Origin: Salegentibacter flavus
GTDB lineage: Bacteria; Bacteroidota; Bacteroidia; Flavobacteriales; Flavobacteriaceae
Length of the DNA: 64,000 nt
Direction: 5' to 3'
Assembly (NCBI RefSeq): GCF_900115145.1
Contig: NZ_FOVL01000008.1
Location: forward strand, 62,001 to 126,000
Shown piece after piece: positions 18,304 through 26,286 of the stretch; position 1 is the first letter of the stretch, and each line of letters starts with the position of its first letter. The notes below the pieces were generated by a model. It was not told the DNA's origin. It did not search any database and saw nothing but the letters and a program-made list of their open reading frames with translations. Both the position numbers and the translations under genes were made by a program.

Positions 18304-19292
18304 CAACGTCTTATATGTTTCGAAAAATCTTTGTGTTCACTTTTTTTCAGGTCTTCAGGACTTAGGCTCTTGAAATATTCGTAAGTGATTTTCATTCCTT
18401 GTTCCCGTGGGACTTTGGGCTCCCAGCCTAAGATCTCTTTAGCCCTGGTAATATCGGGCTGGCGCTGAAGGGGATCATCCTGTGGAAGTTCTTTGTAAAC
18501 AATTTTCTGATTCGTCCCGGTGAGTTTTATGATCTCTTCAGCAAAATCTCTGATAGTGATTTCATCTGGATTACCAATGTTAACCGGTTTGATATAATCA
18601 CTCAGCAAAAGACGATAAATTCCCTCAATTTGGTCGTCTACAAAGCAGAAAGAACGCGTTTGCAGACCATCCCCAAAAACAGTTAGGTCTTCTCCCCTTA
18701 GTGCCTGACCGATAAATGCCGGAATTACCCGGCCGTCATTCAGTCGCATTCTTGGGCCGTAGGTATTAAAGATCCTGGCAATCCTGGTTTCCAGGCCGTG
18801 AAACCGATGATAAGCCATGGTAATAGATTCCATAAAGCGTTTTGCCTCATCATAAACCCCACGCGGGCCAATAGAATTTACATTTCCGTAGTAATCTTCA
18901 TTTTGAGGATGTACCAGAGGATCGCCATACACTTCAGAAGTTGATGCAATAAGAATTCTGGCATTTTTTTCTTTGGCCAGGCCAAGACAGTGCAGTGTTC
19001 CAACAGATCCAACCTTGAGGGTTTGTATTGGAATTTTAAGGTAATCTATTGGGCTGGCAGGTGAGGCAAAATGAAGAATATAATCCAAATTTCCGGGGAC
19101 GTGTACAAATCTGGTAACATCATGATGCAGAAATTCAAAATTTTCATTTCCAAAAAGATGCTCAATATTTTTAAGATCTCCGGTAATGAGATTATCCATT
19201 CCAATTACACGGAAATCTTCCTTTATAAACCTGTCGCAAAGATGAGATCCCAGGAAGCCGGCTGCACCGGTAATAAGTATTCGTTTAGCCAT
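18303..19292 (-). CDS. UDP-glucuronate decarboxylase-family NAD-dependent epimerase/dehydratase
   Basis: The 329-residue short-chain dehydrogenase has the NAD motif GAAGFLG at residues 9-15, STSEVYGDP near 117-125 and catalytic Tyr147/Lys151 in YDEAK. The [22 protein letters not shown] and [14 protein letters not shown] segments match the UDP-xylose synthase (UXS) group, which turns UDP-glucuronate into UDP-xylose. It lies in a sugar-gene unit with rmlD, rmlC and a GT2 enzyme. A related epimerase specificity cannot be excluded. Confidence 0.87.
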   Translation of the reverse strand: MAKRILITGAAGFLGSHLCDRFIKEDFRVIGMDNLITGDLKNIEHLFGNENFEFLHHDVTRFVHVPGNLDYILHFASPASPIDYLKIPIQTLKVGSVGTLHCLGLAKEKNARILIASTSEVYGDPLVHPQNEDYYGNVNSIGPRGVYDEAKRFMESITMAYHRFHGLETRIARIFNTYGPRMRLNDGRVIPAFIGQALRGEDLTVFGDGLQTRSFCFVDDQIEGIYRLLLSDYIKPVNIGNPDEITIRDFAEEIIKLTGTNQKIVYKELPQDDPLQRQPDITRAKEILGWEPKVPREQGMKITYEYFKSLSPEDLKKSEHKDFSKHIRR

Positions 19293-19316
19293 ATATAATT
19301 CGTTTGTTCCCGTAAA

Positions 19317-20183
19317 TTACTTAAATTTTCGAGATCTGTTGGTGATAAGATCCTCAAGACTATCCCGCCAGTTGAGCACAGGTTTTCTCAAGTTTTGCTG
19401 TAATTTGTTTTTATTTAAAACGCTAAAAACTGGCCGTTTTGCCCGGGTTTTATAGTATCCGCTTTTATTTATATCCACCTCCTTGCTTTTTCCTGCTAGG
19501 TCCAAAATAGCCTTAGCAAAATCAAACCAGGTCGCCTCCCCCGTATTGCTGTAATGGTAAAGGCCGAAATGGGTGTTCTCTTCATTGATGAGCTGAAGCA
19601 CAAAATTCGCAAGATCATTAGCATTAGTGGGGGTTCCTATTTGATTAGTGGTGATGTTAAGGCTAGCTCCTTCTTCTGCCTTTTTCAGAATCGTATTGAA
19701 GAAATTATGACCAAATTCAGAATACAGCCAGGAAGTCCTAAAAATAAAATATTTATCCAGGATCTGCCGGATATACTCCTCACCTTTCAATTTTGAAGCG
19801 CCATAAACATTGATGGGATTAACCTTGTCTGTTTCCTGATAAGGTTCGCTTGCCTTCCCGTCAAAAACATAATCGGTAGAGAAATGGATCAGCACGGTTC
19901 CAGCAGTTTTGCAAACCTCAGCCAGTTTTTTCACTCCTTCAGCATTGATCTTAAAAGCGGTTTCTTTATCATCTTCAGCCTTTTCAACATTAGTATAAGC
20001 TGCGCAATTAATACAGTAATCGGGTTTTTCTGCTGAAAATATTTGCTGAAGCAGATTTTCATCTGTGATATCAAGTTCAGAAGAATCGAGGGATTTAAAT
20101 TTTAACTCAGGATATTCCGAAGTGATCTTTTGAAAACACCTTCCAAGTTGTCCTGAAGCTCCTGTAACTAACACCTTTTTCAT
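19317..20183 (-). CDS. rmlD/rfbD: dTDP-4-dehydrorhamnose reductase
   Basis: The 288-residue enzyme performs the last step of dTDP-L-rhamnose synthesis. GASGQLGRCF binds NADPH at residues 8-17, FSTDYVFDGK is the conserved substrate-site loop and YGASKLKGE carries the catalytic Tyr and Lys. Its ATG overlaps the rmlC stop codon by four bases (ATGA). The first two pathway genes, rmlA and rmlB, are not in this window. Confidence 0.94.
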   Translation of the reverse strand: MKKVLVTGASGQLGRCFQKITSEYPELKFKSLDSSELDITDENLLQQIFSAEKPDYCINCAAYTNVEKAEDDKETAFKINAEGVKKLAEVCKTAGTVLIHFSTDYVFDGKASEPYQETDKVNPINVYGASKLKGEEYIRQILDKYFIFRTSWLYSEFGHNFFNTILKKAEEGASLNITTNQIGTPTNANDLANFVLQLINEENTHFGLYHYSNTGEATWFDFAKAILDLAGKSKEVDINKSGYYKTRAKRPVFSVLNKNKLQQNLRKPVLNWRDSLEDLITNRSRKFK

Positions 20184-20725
20184 CCGAATATTTCTTTTAA
20201 CTGTGGCTGTGCAAGGTCTTTATCTGAGATAATCATCTTTTCCTCCGGAAACTCCCAATCTATGGCAAGATCGGGATCGTTATAGATAATGCCTCCTTCA
20301 GCATCGGGGTGATAATATTCGTCGCATTTATAGGCAAAAACAGAAGTTTTAGATAGAGTTACAAATCCGTGCCCGAAGCCTTTCGGAATATAAAGCTGGT
20401 GCAGGTTCACGTCATCCAGAATGGTTTTAAAAACCTGTTTAAAGGTAGGAGATTCAGGTCTAAGGTCTACAACCACATCCAGTACTTTTCCATAAATGGC
20501 ACGCACCAATTTAGTTTGACCGAACTCTCCTCGCTGATAATGCAGGCCACGCAGAACTCCAAAGCTGGAAATTGACTGATTATCCTGCACAAACTCCTTG
20601 GCGATTCCCGTGAGATCGATGAATTTCTTCTTGTGATAACTCTCTAAAAAAAGTCCTCTCTTATCTCTATAAATATCGGGTTTTATAATAAAACAATCTT
20701 TCAGGGGTGTTTTTTCTACCTGCAT
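20180..20725 (-). CDS. rmlC/rfbC: dTDP-4-dehydrorhamnose 3,5-epimerase
   Basis: The 181-residue cupin enzyme epimerises the keto-sugar before RmlD reduction. RDKRGLFLESYH is near residues 20-31, the catalytic His62 lies in LRGLHYQ, and the active-site Tyr132 lies in FAYKCDEYY. Length is typical. It begins 9 bases after the DUF6909 gene and is coupled to rmlD, so it belongs to one leftward transcript of sugar genes. Confidence 0.95.
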   Translation of the reverse strand: MQVEKTPLKDCFIIKPDIYRDKRGLFLESYHKKKFIDLTGIAKEFVQDNQSISSFGVLRGLHYQRGEFGQTKLVRAIYGKVLDVVVDLRPESPTFKQVFKTILDDVNLHQLYIPKGFGHGFVTLSKTSVFAYKCDEYYHPDAEGGIIYNDPDLAIDWEFPEEKMIISDKDLAQPQLKEIFG

Positions 20726-20734
20726 TATTATAAT

Positions 20735-22420
20735 TTAGTTTTCAAAAATCTGGTCAAGGATCTTTTCGGTTATCAAATAAGTGGGTTTTACCCCAGAGGT
20801 TCCTAATCCGCCTGAAGCCAAGGTGCTTCCTGTTTCCAAAGGGTTATCTGAAGCATAATAAGCATATCTCACTTTTACATCTTCCTTGATACTACCTCGC
20901 AGTTTGGAAGCTGCCTGAATGGCTTTTTGATAATGCGCCCCTTCCATTTCGAGACCGCTCACATTCCAGGTAGAATCATGGAAGAATTTGAGGATATCTT
21001 TATTCTGAAGGGAGGTTCCTAAAACTGTGATCATTGCGCCATCAACAATCTTGACACCGTGACCTTCAAGGTCTTGTTTTTTCAATTGATTGCGGAAGGG
21101 ATAATTATCGGCTGTTCCTTCAAAAAGGTGAGCGGTAGGCACCATTATATCACCTTTACCACCATCAAGAATTCCGGCTTTCCCCATAATAGAAATCGAG
21201 GATACGTTCATTTTTATTTCATTCCCCTCAAAATTATAAGGTTTTAAAAGCTCATCCATAGTTTCGTATGCCTGTTCTCCAAAAGCGTAATCCATAACCA
21301 CAATAACAGGATTTTCGTCCTCTTTAAGCTCCGACTTCTTTCCATTATAGCCGTTTTTGAGCTTTGCCGTATCAAAGACCTGGACATCTATGTTGGTTCC
21401 ACTTTTATCTTCTATGAAATTCATTCCGTTATCCAGGGCTGCTTTCATCACCTTATTTCTAAGGCTGCCGTTCCCACTATCGCTCAGTGCTTCATAAATT
21501 TCAAGAACTTTTTTCTTCTTAAATTCTTCCTTTAAAGCAACAGGGGAATAAAGGGTGTTCATTACGCTATGCATATTCGCGCTGATTATATGAACAGGAC
21601 GATGCAAAAGGTTCTCCTTTAATAGAAATTGTTTAATATTATCGGCCCATATCTCTCCATGAATATGGTGACCTAATCTTTCCCGTAACACCGGACTAAA
21701 GGTTATAATGCGTTTTTCATTTTGTACAGTTTCAGCAATAGCGAGTTTTCCAAGATTATAGATTATATTAAGAAAACGTTCGGGCTGCCCGGTGGAAGCA
21801 AATTTTGGATACAGAGTACATAGTTCGTTAAATGTACGTCCAAGAATATTTGCTGTATGCGTTAAAACTACTTCCCGTTCTTCCCTACTGAGTTCAGTAT
21901 CCTGAAGCACTGCTTTTTCCAGTTTTTCCCAATCCCTGGTAACACTGCCTTCTTCATCAATGAGTACACGCCTCATTATTTTATGAGATTCAACGAAGAG
22001 AAAAGTAAGATGTGTAAGAATATCATAGATCTCAGATCTTCCCCGGGTTATCTCAATATTCATCTGCTCTTCATCAATCCTGTAGCAGTTTCTACGACGT
22101 TTTGGAGGTACGATGGGCTTAAAATGTGAATTTCCATAACCCTCATCACTGGTGAGGTTGATATAGGCACATTCCTCAATACCAATTGGGAGTCTGTCTA
22201 CGACATAAAGCAAACCATCAAGTTCTACTTTATCTTCTGCAATAGATCCATAGATCTCAGGCCTTAAAGTAAGCAATGCTTCACGCAAGGTCTCTCCGGA
22301 AACCCCCATAGGTTTATAAAATCCCCGGTTAAAAAGGTGCCGCATAGTAATGTACATTCGCTCGATGGCATGTGTACTTTCCTGCGCCCGGGTACGGCCT
22401 TGTAGTTTTAAATTCACCAT
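20735..22420 (-). CDS. DUF6909-like protein with nucleosidase-like C-terminal domain
   Basis: The 561-residue soluble protein appears to be the Bacteroidota DUF6909 family (family name from memory). The N-terminal 300 residues are helical and unrecognised. Residues about 370-550 show the spacing of the nucleoside phosphorylase/nucleosidase fold: MDYAFGEQ (376-383), GKAGILDGGKGDIMVPT (413-429), GLEMEGAHYQ (489-498) and YYASDNP (521-527). The two-part layout recalls AMP nucleosidase, so a purine-nucleotide hydrolase is possible, but this is inference. It is 3 bases downstream of the GH3-like gene. Confidence 0.7.
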   Translation of the reverse strand: MVNLKLQGRTRAQESTHAIERMYITMRHLFNRGFYKPMGVSGETLREALLTLRPEIYGSIAEDKVELDGLLYVVDRLPIGIEECAYINLTSDEGYGNSHFKPIVPPKRRRNCYRIDEEQMNIEITRGRSEIYDILTHLTFLFVESHKIMRRVLIDEEGSVTRDWEKLEKAVLQDTELSREEREVVLTHTANILGRTFNELCTLYPKFASTGQPERFLNIIYNLGKLAIAETVQNEKRIITFSPVLRERLGHHIHGEIWADNIKQFLLKENLLHRPVHIISANMHSVMNTLYSPVALKEEFKKKKVLEIYEALSDSGNGSLRNKVMKAALDNGMNFIEDKSGTNIDVQVFDTAKLKNGYNGKKSELKEDENPVIVVMDYAFGEQAYETMDELLKPYNFEGNEIKMNVSSISIMGKAGILDGGKGDIMVPTAHLFEGTADNYPFRNQLKKQDLEGHGVKIVDGAMITVLGTSLQNKDILKFFHDSTWNVSGLEMEGAHYQKAIQAASKLRGSIKEDVKVRYAYYASDNPLETGSTLASGGLGTSGVKPTYLITEKILDQIFEN

Positions 22421-22423
22421 ATT

Positions 22424-23923
22424 TTATGCTTCTATAATTTCTTCCAAAACAGCGGCAATCTTTCTGTCGTTGGCCAATCGTGGCAACTTATTCTGTCCTC
22501 CAAGTTTTCCGATGGATTTCATATACTTCTGAAATCCGTTCGAGGGAACCCGGGCAATCTTCAAAGGTTGAAGTATTTTTCCTTCAATAAGATCAAAATA
22601 ATAAGAATTTTGCTCCTGAAGAGATTTATCGAGTATTTTTCTGAAGGCTTCTAAATCCTCAGGTTCTTTTTCAAACTCGATAAACCATTCGTGGTAGGGC
22701 AATTCATCATTTTCGGGAGTAATCTGCGGAGCCACCGTAAATTCACTTATGCGAGCCTTGGTTTGCGCTGTAGCCAGCTGCATGGCTTCTTCCACTTCCT
22801 TGGCGATAACATGCTCTCCAAAAGCCGATATAAAATGCTTGATCCTTCCGGAAACCATTACCCTGTAGGGCTTTGTTGAAGTAAACTGCACCGTGTCACC
22901 AAGGTTATAAGCCCACAGGCCGGCATTGCTGGAAATAAGCATCACATAATTTACACCGGTCTCAACTTCACCAATCGTTAGTCGTTTTGGATTTTCATCA
23001 AAAAACTCATCAGCCTTAATGAATTCGTAGAACATTCCAGAATCCAACTGCAAGAGCATTCCTTTCTCGTTTTGTTTATCCTGAAAGGCAAAAAATCCTT
23101 CCGAAGCAGGATAGAGTTCAATGCTATCAACTTTCCGCCCGATTAAGTTTTCAAATTTCGCACGGTATGGTTCATAATTCACCCCGCCGTAGATAAAAAG
23201 TTCAAAGTTTTTAAAGAGGTCTCCCACCTTTTGTCCGGTTTTCTGATGAAGGCGCTCAAAATACATCTGCACCCAGGATGGAATCCCGCTAATTACCGTC
23301 ATATCCTCGTTACGGGTCTCTTCAACTATAGCGTCTACTTTGGTTTCCCAATCTTCAATACAGTTGGTTTCCCAGCTTGGCATCCTGTTCTTTTGAAGAT
23401 AGGATGGTACATAATGCGCTACGATGCCCGAAAGTCTGCCCAGTTTCACTCCGTTTTTTTCATCAAGCTCCGGACTTCCTTGCAGAAAGATCATTTTTCC
23501 ATCCACAAAAGAAGCATTTCCGGTCTCGGCGATATAACAAAGAATAGCATTTCGGGCAGCATTAATGTGCGTAGGCATAGATTCCTTAGTAAGCGGAATG
23601 TATTTCGCGCCGCTGGTAGTTCCAGAGGTTTTAGCATAATAAAGTGGTTTTCCAGGCCATAGAACATCGGCTTCTCCGGCTACCATTTTATCCACCCAAG
23701 GCTTTAGTTCTTCGTAGTCCCTAACCGGAATTTTCTCTGCAAAATCGCGATAAGTTTTAATTTTACCAAAATCGTGATCCTTGCCAAATTTTGTGTCTTT
23801 AGCCTGATCAATAAGTTCTTTGAAGACCTTTTGTTGCGTAGCTTCAGGTTTTGAAGCCCAGGCATCAATTTTTTTGCGTATGTATCGGGCAAATATCTTT
23901 GCTCCTATGGATTTTAAAGACAT
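22424..23923 (-). CDS. GH3-family acyl-adenylate enzyme
   Basis: The 499-residue protein matches the GH3 auxin-responsive family, whose plant members conjugate acyl acids to amino acids through an acyl-AMP. The phosphate loop YYAKTSGTTSGAKYIP is at residues 95-110, and ELYPASEGFFAFQ and LWAYNLGDTVQFTSTKPYRVMVSGR supply the adenylation motifs. Bacteroidota commonly carry such a protein without known substrate. It lies between the M23 peptidase gene (6 bases) and the DUF6909 gene (3 bases). Confidence 0.88.
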   Translation of the reverse strand: MSLKSIGAKIFARYIRKKIDAWASKPEATQQKVFKELIDQAKDTKFGKDHDFGKIKTYRDFAEKIPVRDYEELKPWVDKMVAGEADVLWPGKPLYYAKTSGTTSGAKYIPLTKESMPTHINAARNAILCYIAETGNASFVDGKMIFLQGSPELDEKNGVKLGRLSGIVAHYVPSYLQKNRMPSWETNCIEDWETKVDAIVEETRNEDMTVISGIPSWVQMYFERLHQKTGQKVGDLFKNFELFIYGGVNYEPYRAKFENLIGRKVDSIELYPASEGFFAFQDKQNEKGMLLQLDSGMFYEFIKADEFFDENPKRLTIGEVETGVNYVMLISSNAGLWAYNLGDTVQFTSTKPYRVMVSGRIKHFISAFGEHVIAKEVEEAMQLATAQTKARISEFTVAPQITPENDELPYHEWFIEFEKEPEDLEAFRKILDKSLQEQNSYYFDLIEGKILQPLKIARVPSNGFQKYMKSIGKLGGQNKLPRLANDRKIAAVLEEIIEA

Positions 23924-23929
23924 ATAATT

Positions 23930-24799
23930 TTAATCAAAATCAATATAATCAGTTGGGTTTACCGGTACTCCTTCGTTCCAGAGTTCAAAATGCAAATGAG
24001 GACCGCTGGAATATTCTCCGGTAGAACCGGCAGTGGCTATCACTTCACCGGTTTTTACTATATCTCCCTGTTCTTTGGTTAAGGAGGCATTGTGTTTATA
24101 TACCGAAAGGAGGCCGTAATTATGCCGCACAATAATGACATAACCGGTTTGAGTTGTCCATTCTGAAAAAATCACTCTTCCTTCAGCCACCGATTTTACG
24201 GCAGAGTTTTTTGGCACTACAATGTCTACGGCATAATGCCTGTCCTTTAGATTGAAACCTTCAGAAATAGATCCCTTTACCGGCGGGAATAAGGAAAAGT
24301 CAACGTTATCTTCTGCTGAAGCTAAAATATTGTACTTATCCTCCTGAGCTACCTCCTCGCGCAAAATAGAATCAGCCCGCGAAGGTTCAATTGATTCTAT
24401 TTCTCCTGGTGGTTCCGGGCTTTCCATTAGCGAATCCCTGTTAAGCGAACCGGTTTCAGCCTCTCCTGTTAAAACACTTCTTATGGAATTGAGATATTGA
24501 TCATTAAGTTTCAAAACCCTCTGTAATGAATCTGATTTATAAGCGAGATCTACTGCCCTGCTCTTTAATTCAGGAGAAGAATAACCGGGAATATATTCAC
24601 GCAACGGGGTAAAGGCGATTATGATAGTAGTAGCTGCCACTAAAAGTATCGCACTTAAAGTGACCGTTACAAAAACATTCAAACGGGTAAGTTTAAATGA
24701 AAGTCGCTCCTCAAAAGTATCTTCATTTAGAATTACCAATCGGTACTTATGAAGTAGTTTTTTCGCGAACTTTTTTTTATGTTTCTTATTGGCTGCCAT
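23930..24799 (-). CDS. M23 family metallopeptidase (cell-wall endopeptidase)
   Basis: The 289-residue protein has a basic N-terminus, one membrane anchor (about residues 42-63), a helical linker and a LytM-type domain. Zinc ligands are His188 and Asp192 in HYAVD plus His270 in GPHLHFEL, so the site is intact. It would cut peptidoglycan cross-links or activate amidases in the periplasm. It heads a leftward run with the GH3-like and DUF6909 genes and has a well-formed TATCTTTG promoter upstream. Confidence 0.92.
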   Translation of the reverse strand: MAANKKHKKKFAKKLLHKYRLVILNEDTFEERLSFKLTRLNVFVTVTLSAILLVAATTIIIAFTPLREYIPGYSSPELKSRAVDLAYKSDSLQRVLKLNDQYLNSIRSVLTGEAETGSLNRDSLMESPEPPGEIESIEPSRADSILREEVAQEDKYNILASAEDNVDFSLFPPVKGSISEGFNLKDRHYAVDIVVPKNSAVKSVAEGRVIFSEWTTQTGYVIIVRHNYGLLSVYKHNASLTKEQGDIVKTGEVIATAGSTGEYSSGPHLHFELWNEGVPVNPTDYIDFD

Positions 24800-24816
24800 A
24801 GATTATAAAGCTTTCG

Positions 24817-24845
24817 CAAAGATAAATTAAAATTATTCGGTGCAA
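24817..24845 (-). promoter_or_regulatory. promoter for the M23 peptidase gene
   Basis: The minus strand has TTG (24843-24845) followed after 18 bases by TATCTTTG (24817-24824), a good match to the Bacteroidota -33/-7 pair. The -7 element ends 17 bases before the ATG at 24799. Confidence 0.5.
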
Positions 24846-25011
24846 TTGAGATTTGATTATCAAAATAGATTCCAAAACTTATTCTATAATGCTCTAAATA
24901 GACATTTATTGAGTTACGGCATGAAATTTGTGATAACCTTTAATGAAGCAATTAAAAGAACCTAAGAAAATTAATTTGTGTTAATAAAGGTATATTTTAA
25001 TGAATTCTTGT

Positions 25012-25019
25012 TAAGTTTG
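25012..25019 (+). promoter_or_regulatory. candidate promoter -7 element for tatA
   Basis: TAAGTTTG matches TAnnTTTG and ends 19 bases before the tatA ATG at 25039. A -33 box at the right distance was not evident. Confidence 0.4.
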
Positions 25020-25038
25020 TGTAATCTAAATTAAAGTT

Positions 25039-25230
25039 ATGAATGCATTTATATTACCATTGATGATAGGAGCACCACAAATTATACTAATTGTAATTGT
25101 GATACTACTGTTATTTGGAGGTCGAAAAATTCCTGAATTAATGAGAGGTCTAGGTAGTGGAATTAAAGAATTCAAGGATGCTTCCAAAGATGACAATGAC
25201 GAGAACAAAGTTCCTGAAGAAAAGAAATAA
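25039..25230 (+). CDS. tatA: twin-arginine translocase subunit TatA/TatE
   Basis: The 63-residue protein has one N-terminal membrane helix (about residues 6-26), the [23 protein letters not shown] amphipathic helix that defines TatA, and a short charged tail. TatA forms the pore that passes folded proteins across the inner membrane. The usual FG hinge is present. tatC is not in the window. A perfect terminator follows. Confidence 0.93.
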   Translation: MNAFILPLMIGAPQIILIVIVILLLFGGRKIPELMRGLGSGIKEFKDASKDDNDENKVPEEKK

Positions 25231-25247
25231 CTACCTTATTTTTATAA

Positions 25248-25285
25248 AAAGATAAAGCCCAACTTTCCAGTTGGGCTTTATCTTT
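25248..25285. terminator. bidirectional terminator, perfect 17-bp stem
   Basis: Bases 25248-25264 pair perfectly with 25269-25285 around a TTCC loop, with a GC-rich core AAGCCCAACT. T-rich sequence lies on both sides. It separates the convergent tatA and DUF4837 genes and touches the DUF4837 stop codon. Confidence 0.85.
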
Positions 25286-26261
25286 ATTTAATTCTCGCCG
25301 ATTGCAGGATGGCATCCAGCTCAAATATATTATCCCGTTTCCCTCTGGCTGGTGAAAAAACAAAGCCTTCAACAATCAAATAGCGATTATTGGCTTCATC
25401 TTTAATTGCATAGTTCACAAACGGCCCGGCCATAAAGGCATTTTTCACCTCCCAGGTACCCCGGGTTTCATAGGCAAACTTTCCGTCTATTTCGGTTTCA
25501 AAAAGATAAGGCGCATAGGCTTCCTCTGTTATCATATAACTTCCTTCTACCGGTCCGGGAATATAGGCTTCTCCAATAGAATCCCTCATCTTAATAATAT
25601 TCCCAATTATATTAGTGTCTTTTTCGATTTGATTGATGGGAACCTCATAAATAAGTAATTCCATATTTCCCTTAGTGATCTCCTTTCTAAGCCAAATAAA
25701 CCCATCTTCTTCTACTGCATAACGATAAATAGATGGAAATTTAAGTGAAAGACCAAATTCTTCTTTTAATTTTTGATCTTTCCCCAAAGATTTCCCCATT
25801 CTGCGTTGTTTCTCCTTCATTTCGGTCTCCTTGAAAACCGCAACAGCTTTGTCTGCACCTTCATTAATAGCGCGAATAATTTCTTCCTCATCAGGTCCTG
25901 AAATAATTATTCCGGTTTGAGGACGTGCATATACATTGTTTAGCACCTTTACTCCTGCTTCATTAGCTTTTTCAACTTTTATAAAAGAACGATTTCTTCT
26001 TACAAAACCAGTAAAGGTTTCAGGCGGAATTTGTTTAAGAGAAAACATAGGTTCTTCCTGGGGCAAACCATCTACGGTAGCGGCAAAATTATCACGAAGT
26101 GCTTCCCCAACTGGACCTTCCCAGAGTTTATTTTCAATTATTAAAGTTACCTGATTGATATTTCCCGAAGAATCTACTAAAATGCGTTCCTTCTGCTCGT
26201 TTTGGTCATCACAGGAAATAGAAAGAACTAAGGATAAAAGAAGAACTAAAGATTTTTTCAT
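25284..26261 (-). CDS. DUF4837 family lipoprotein
   Basis: The 325-residue protein has a lipoprotein signal (SISC, acyl-Cys at 17) and then the DUF4837 pattern: KLWEGPVGEALRDNFAATVDGLPQEEPMF early on, and SIYRYAVEEDGFIWLRKEI and ETRGTWEVKNAFMAGPFVNYAI later. The family is specific to Bacteroidota and of unknown function. It would sit in the periplasm or outer membrane. It lies 25 bases downstream of the lytic transglycosylase gene, consistent with an envelope role. Confidence 0.88.
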   Translation of the reverse strand: MKKSLVLLLSLVLSISCDDQNEQKERILVDSSGNINQVTLIIENKLWEGPVGEALRDNFAATVDGLPQEEPMFSLKQIPPETFTGFVRRNRSFIKVEKANEAGVKVLNNVYARPQTGIIISGPDEEEIIRAINEGADKAVAVFKETEMKEKQRRMGKSLGKDQKLKEEFGLSLKFPSIYRYAVEEDGFIWLRKEITKGNMELLIYEVPINQIEKDTNIIGNIIKMRDSIGEAYIPGPVEGSYMITEEAYAPYLFETEIDGKFAYETRGTWEVKNAFMAGPFVNYAIKDEANNRYLIVEGFVFSPARGKRDNIFELDAILQSARIK

Positions 26262-26286
26262 TTTTGGCTTAATTTGATTTTCAAAT

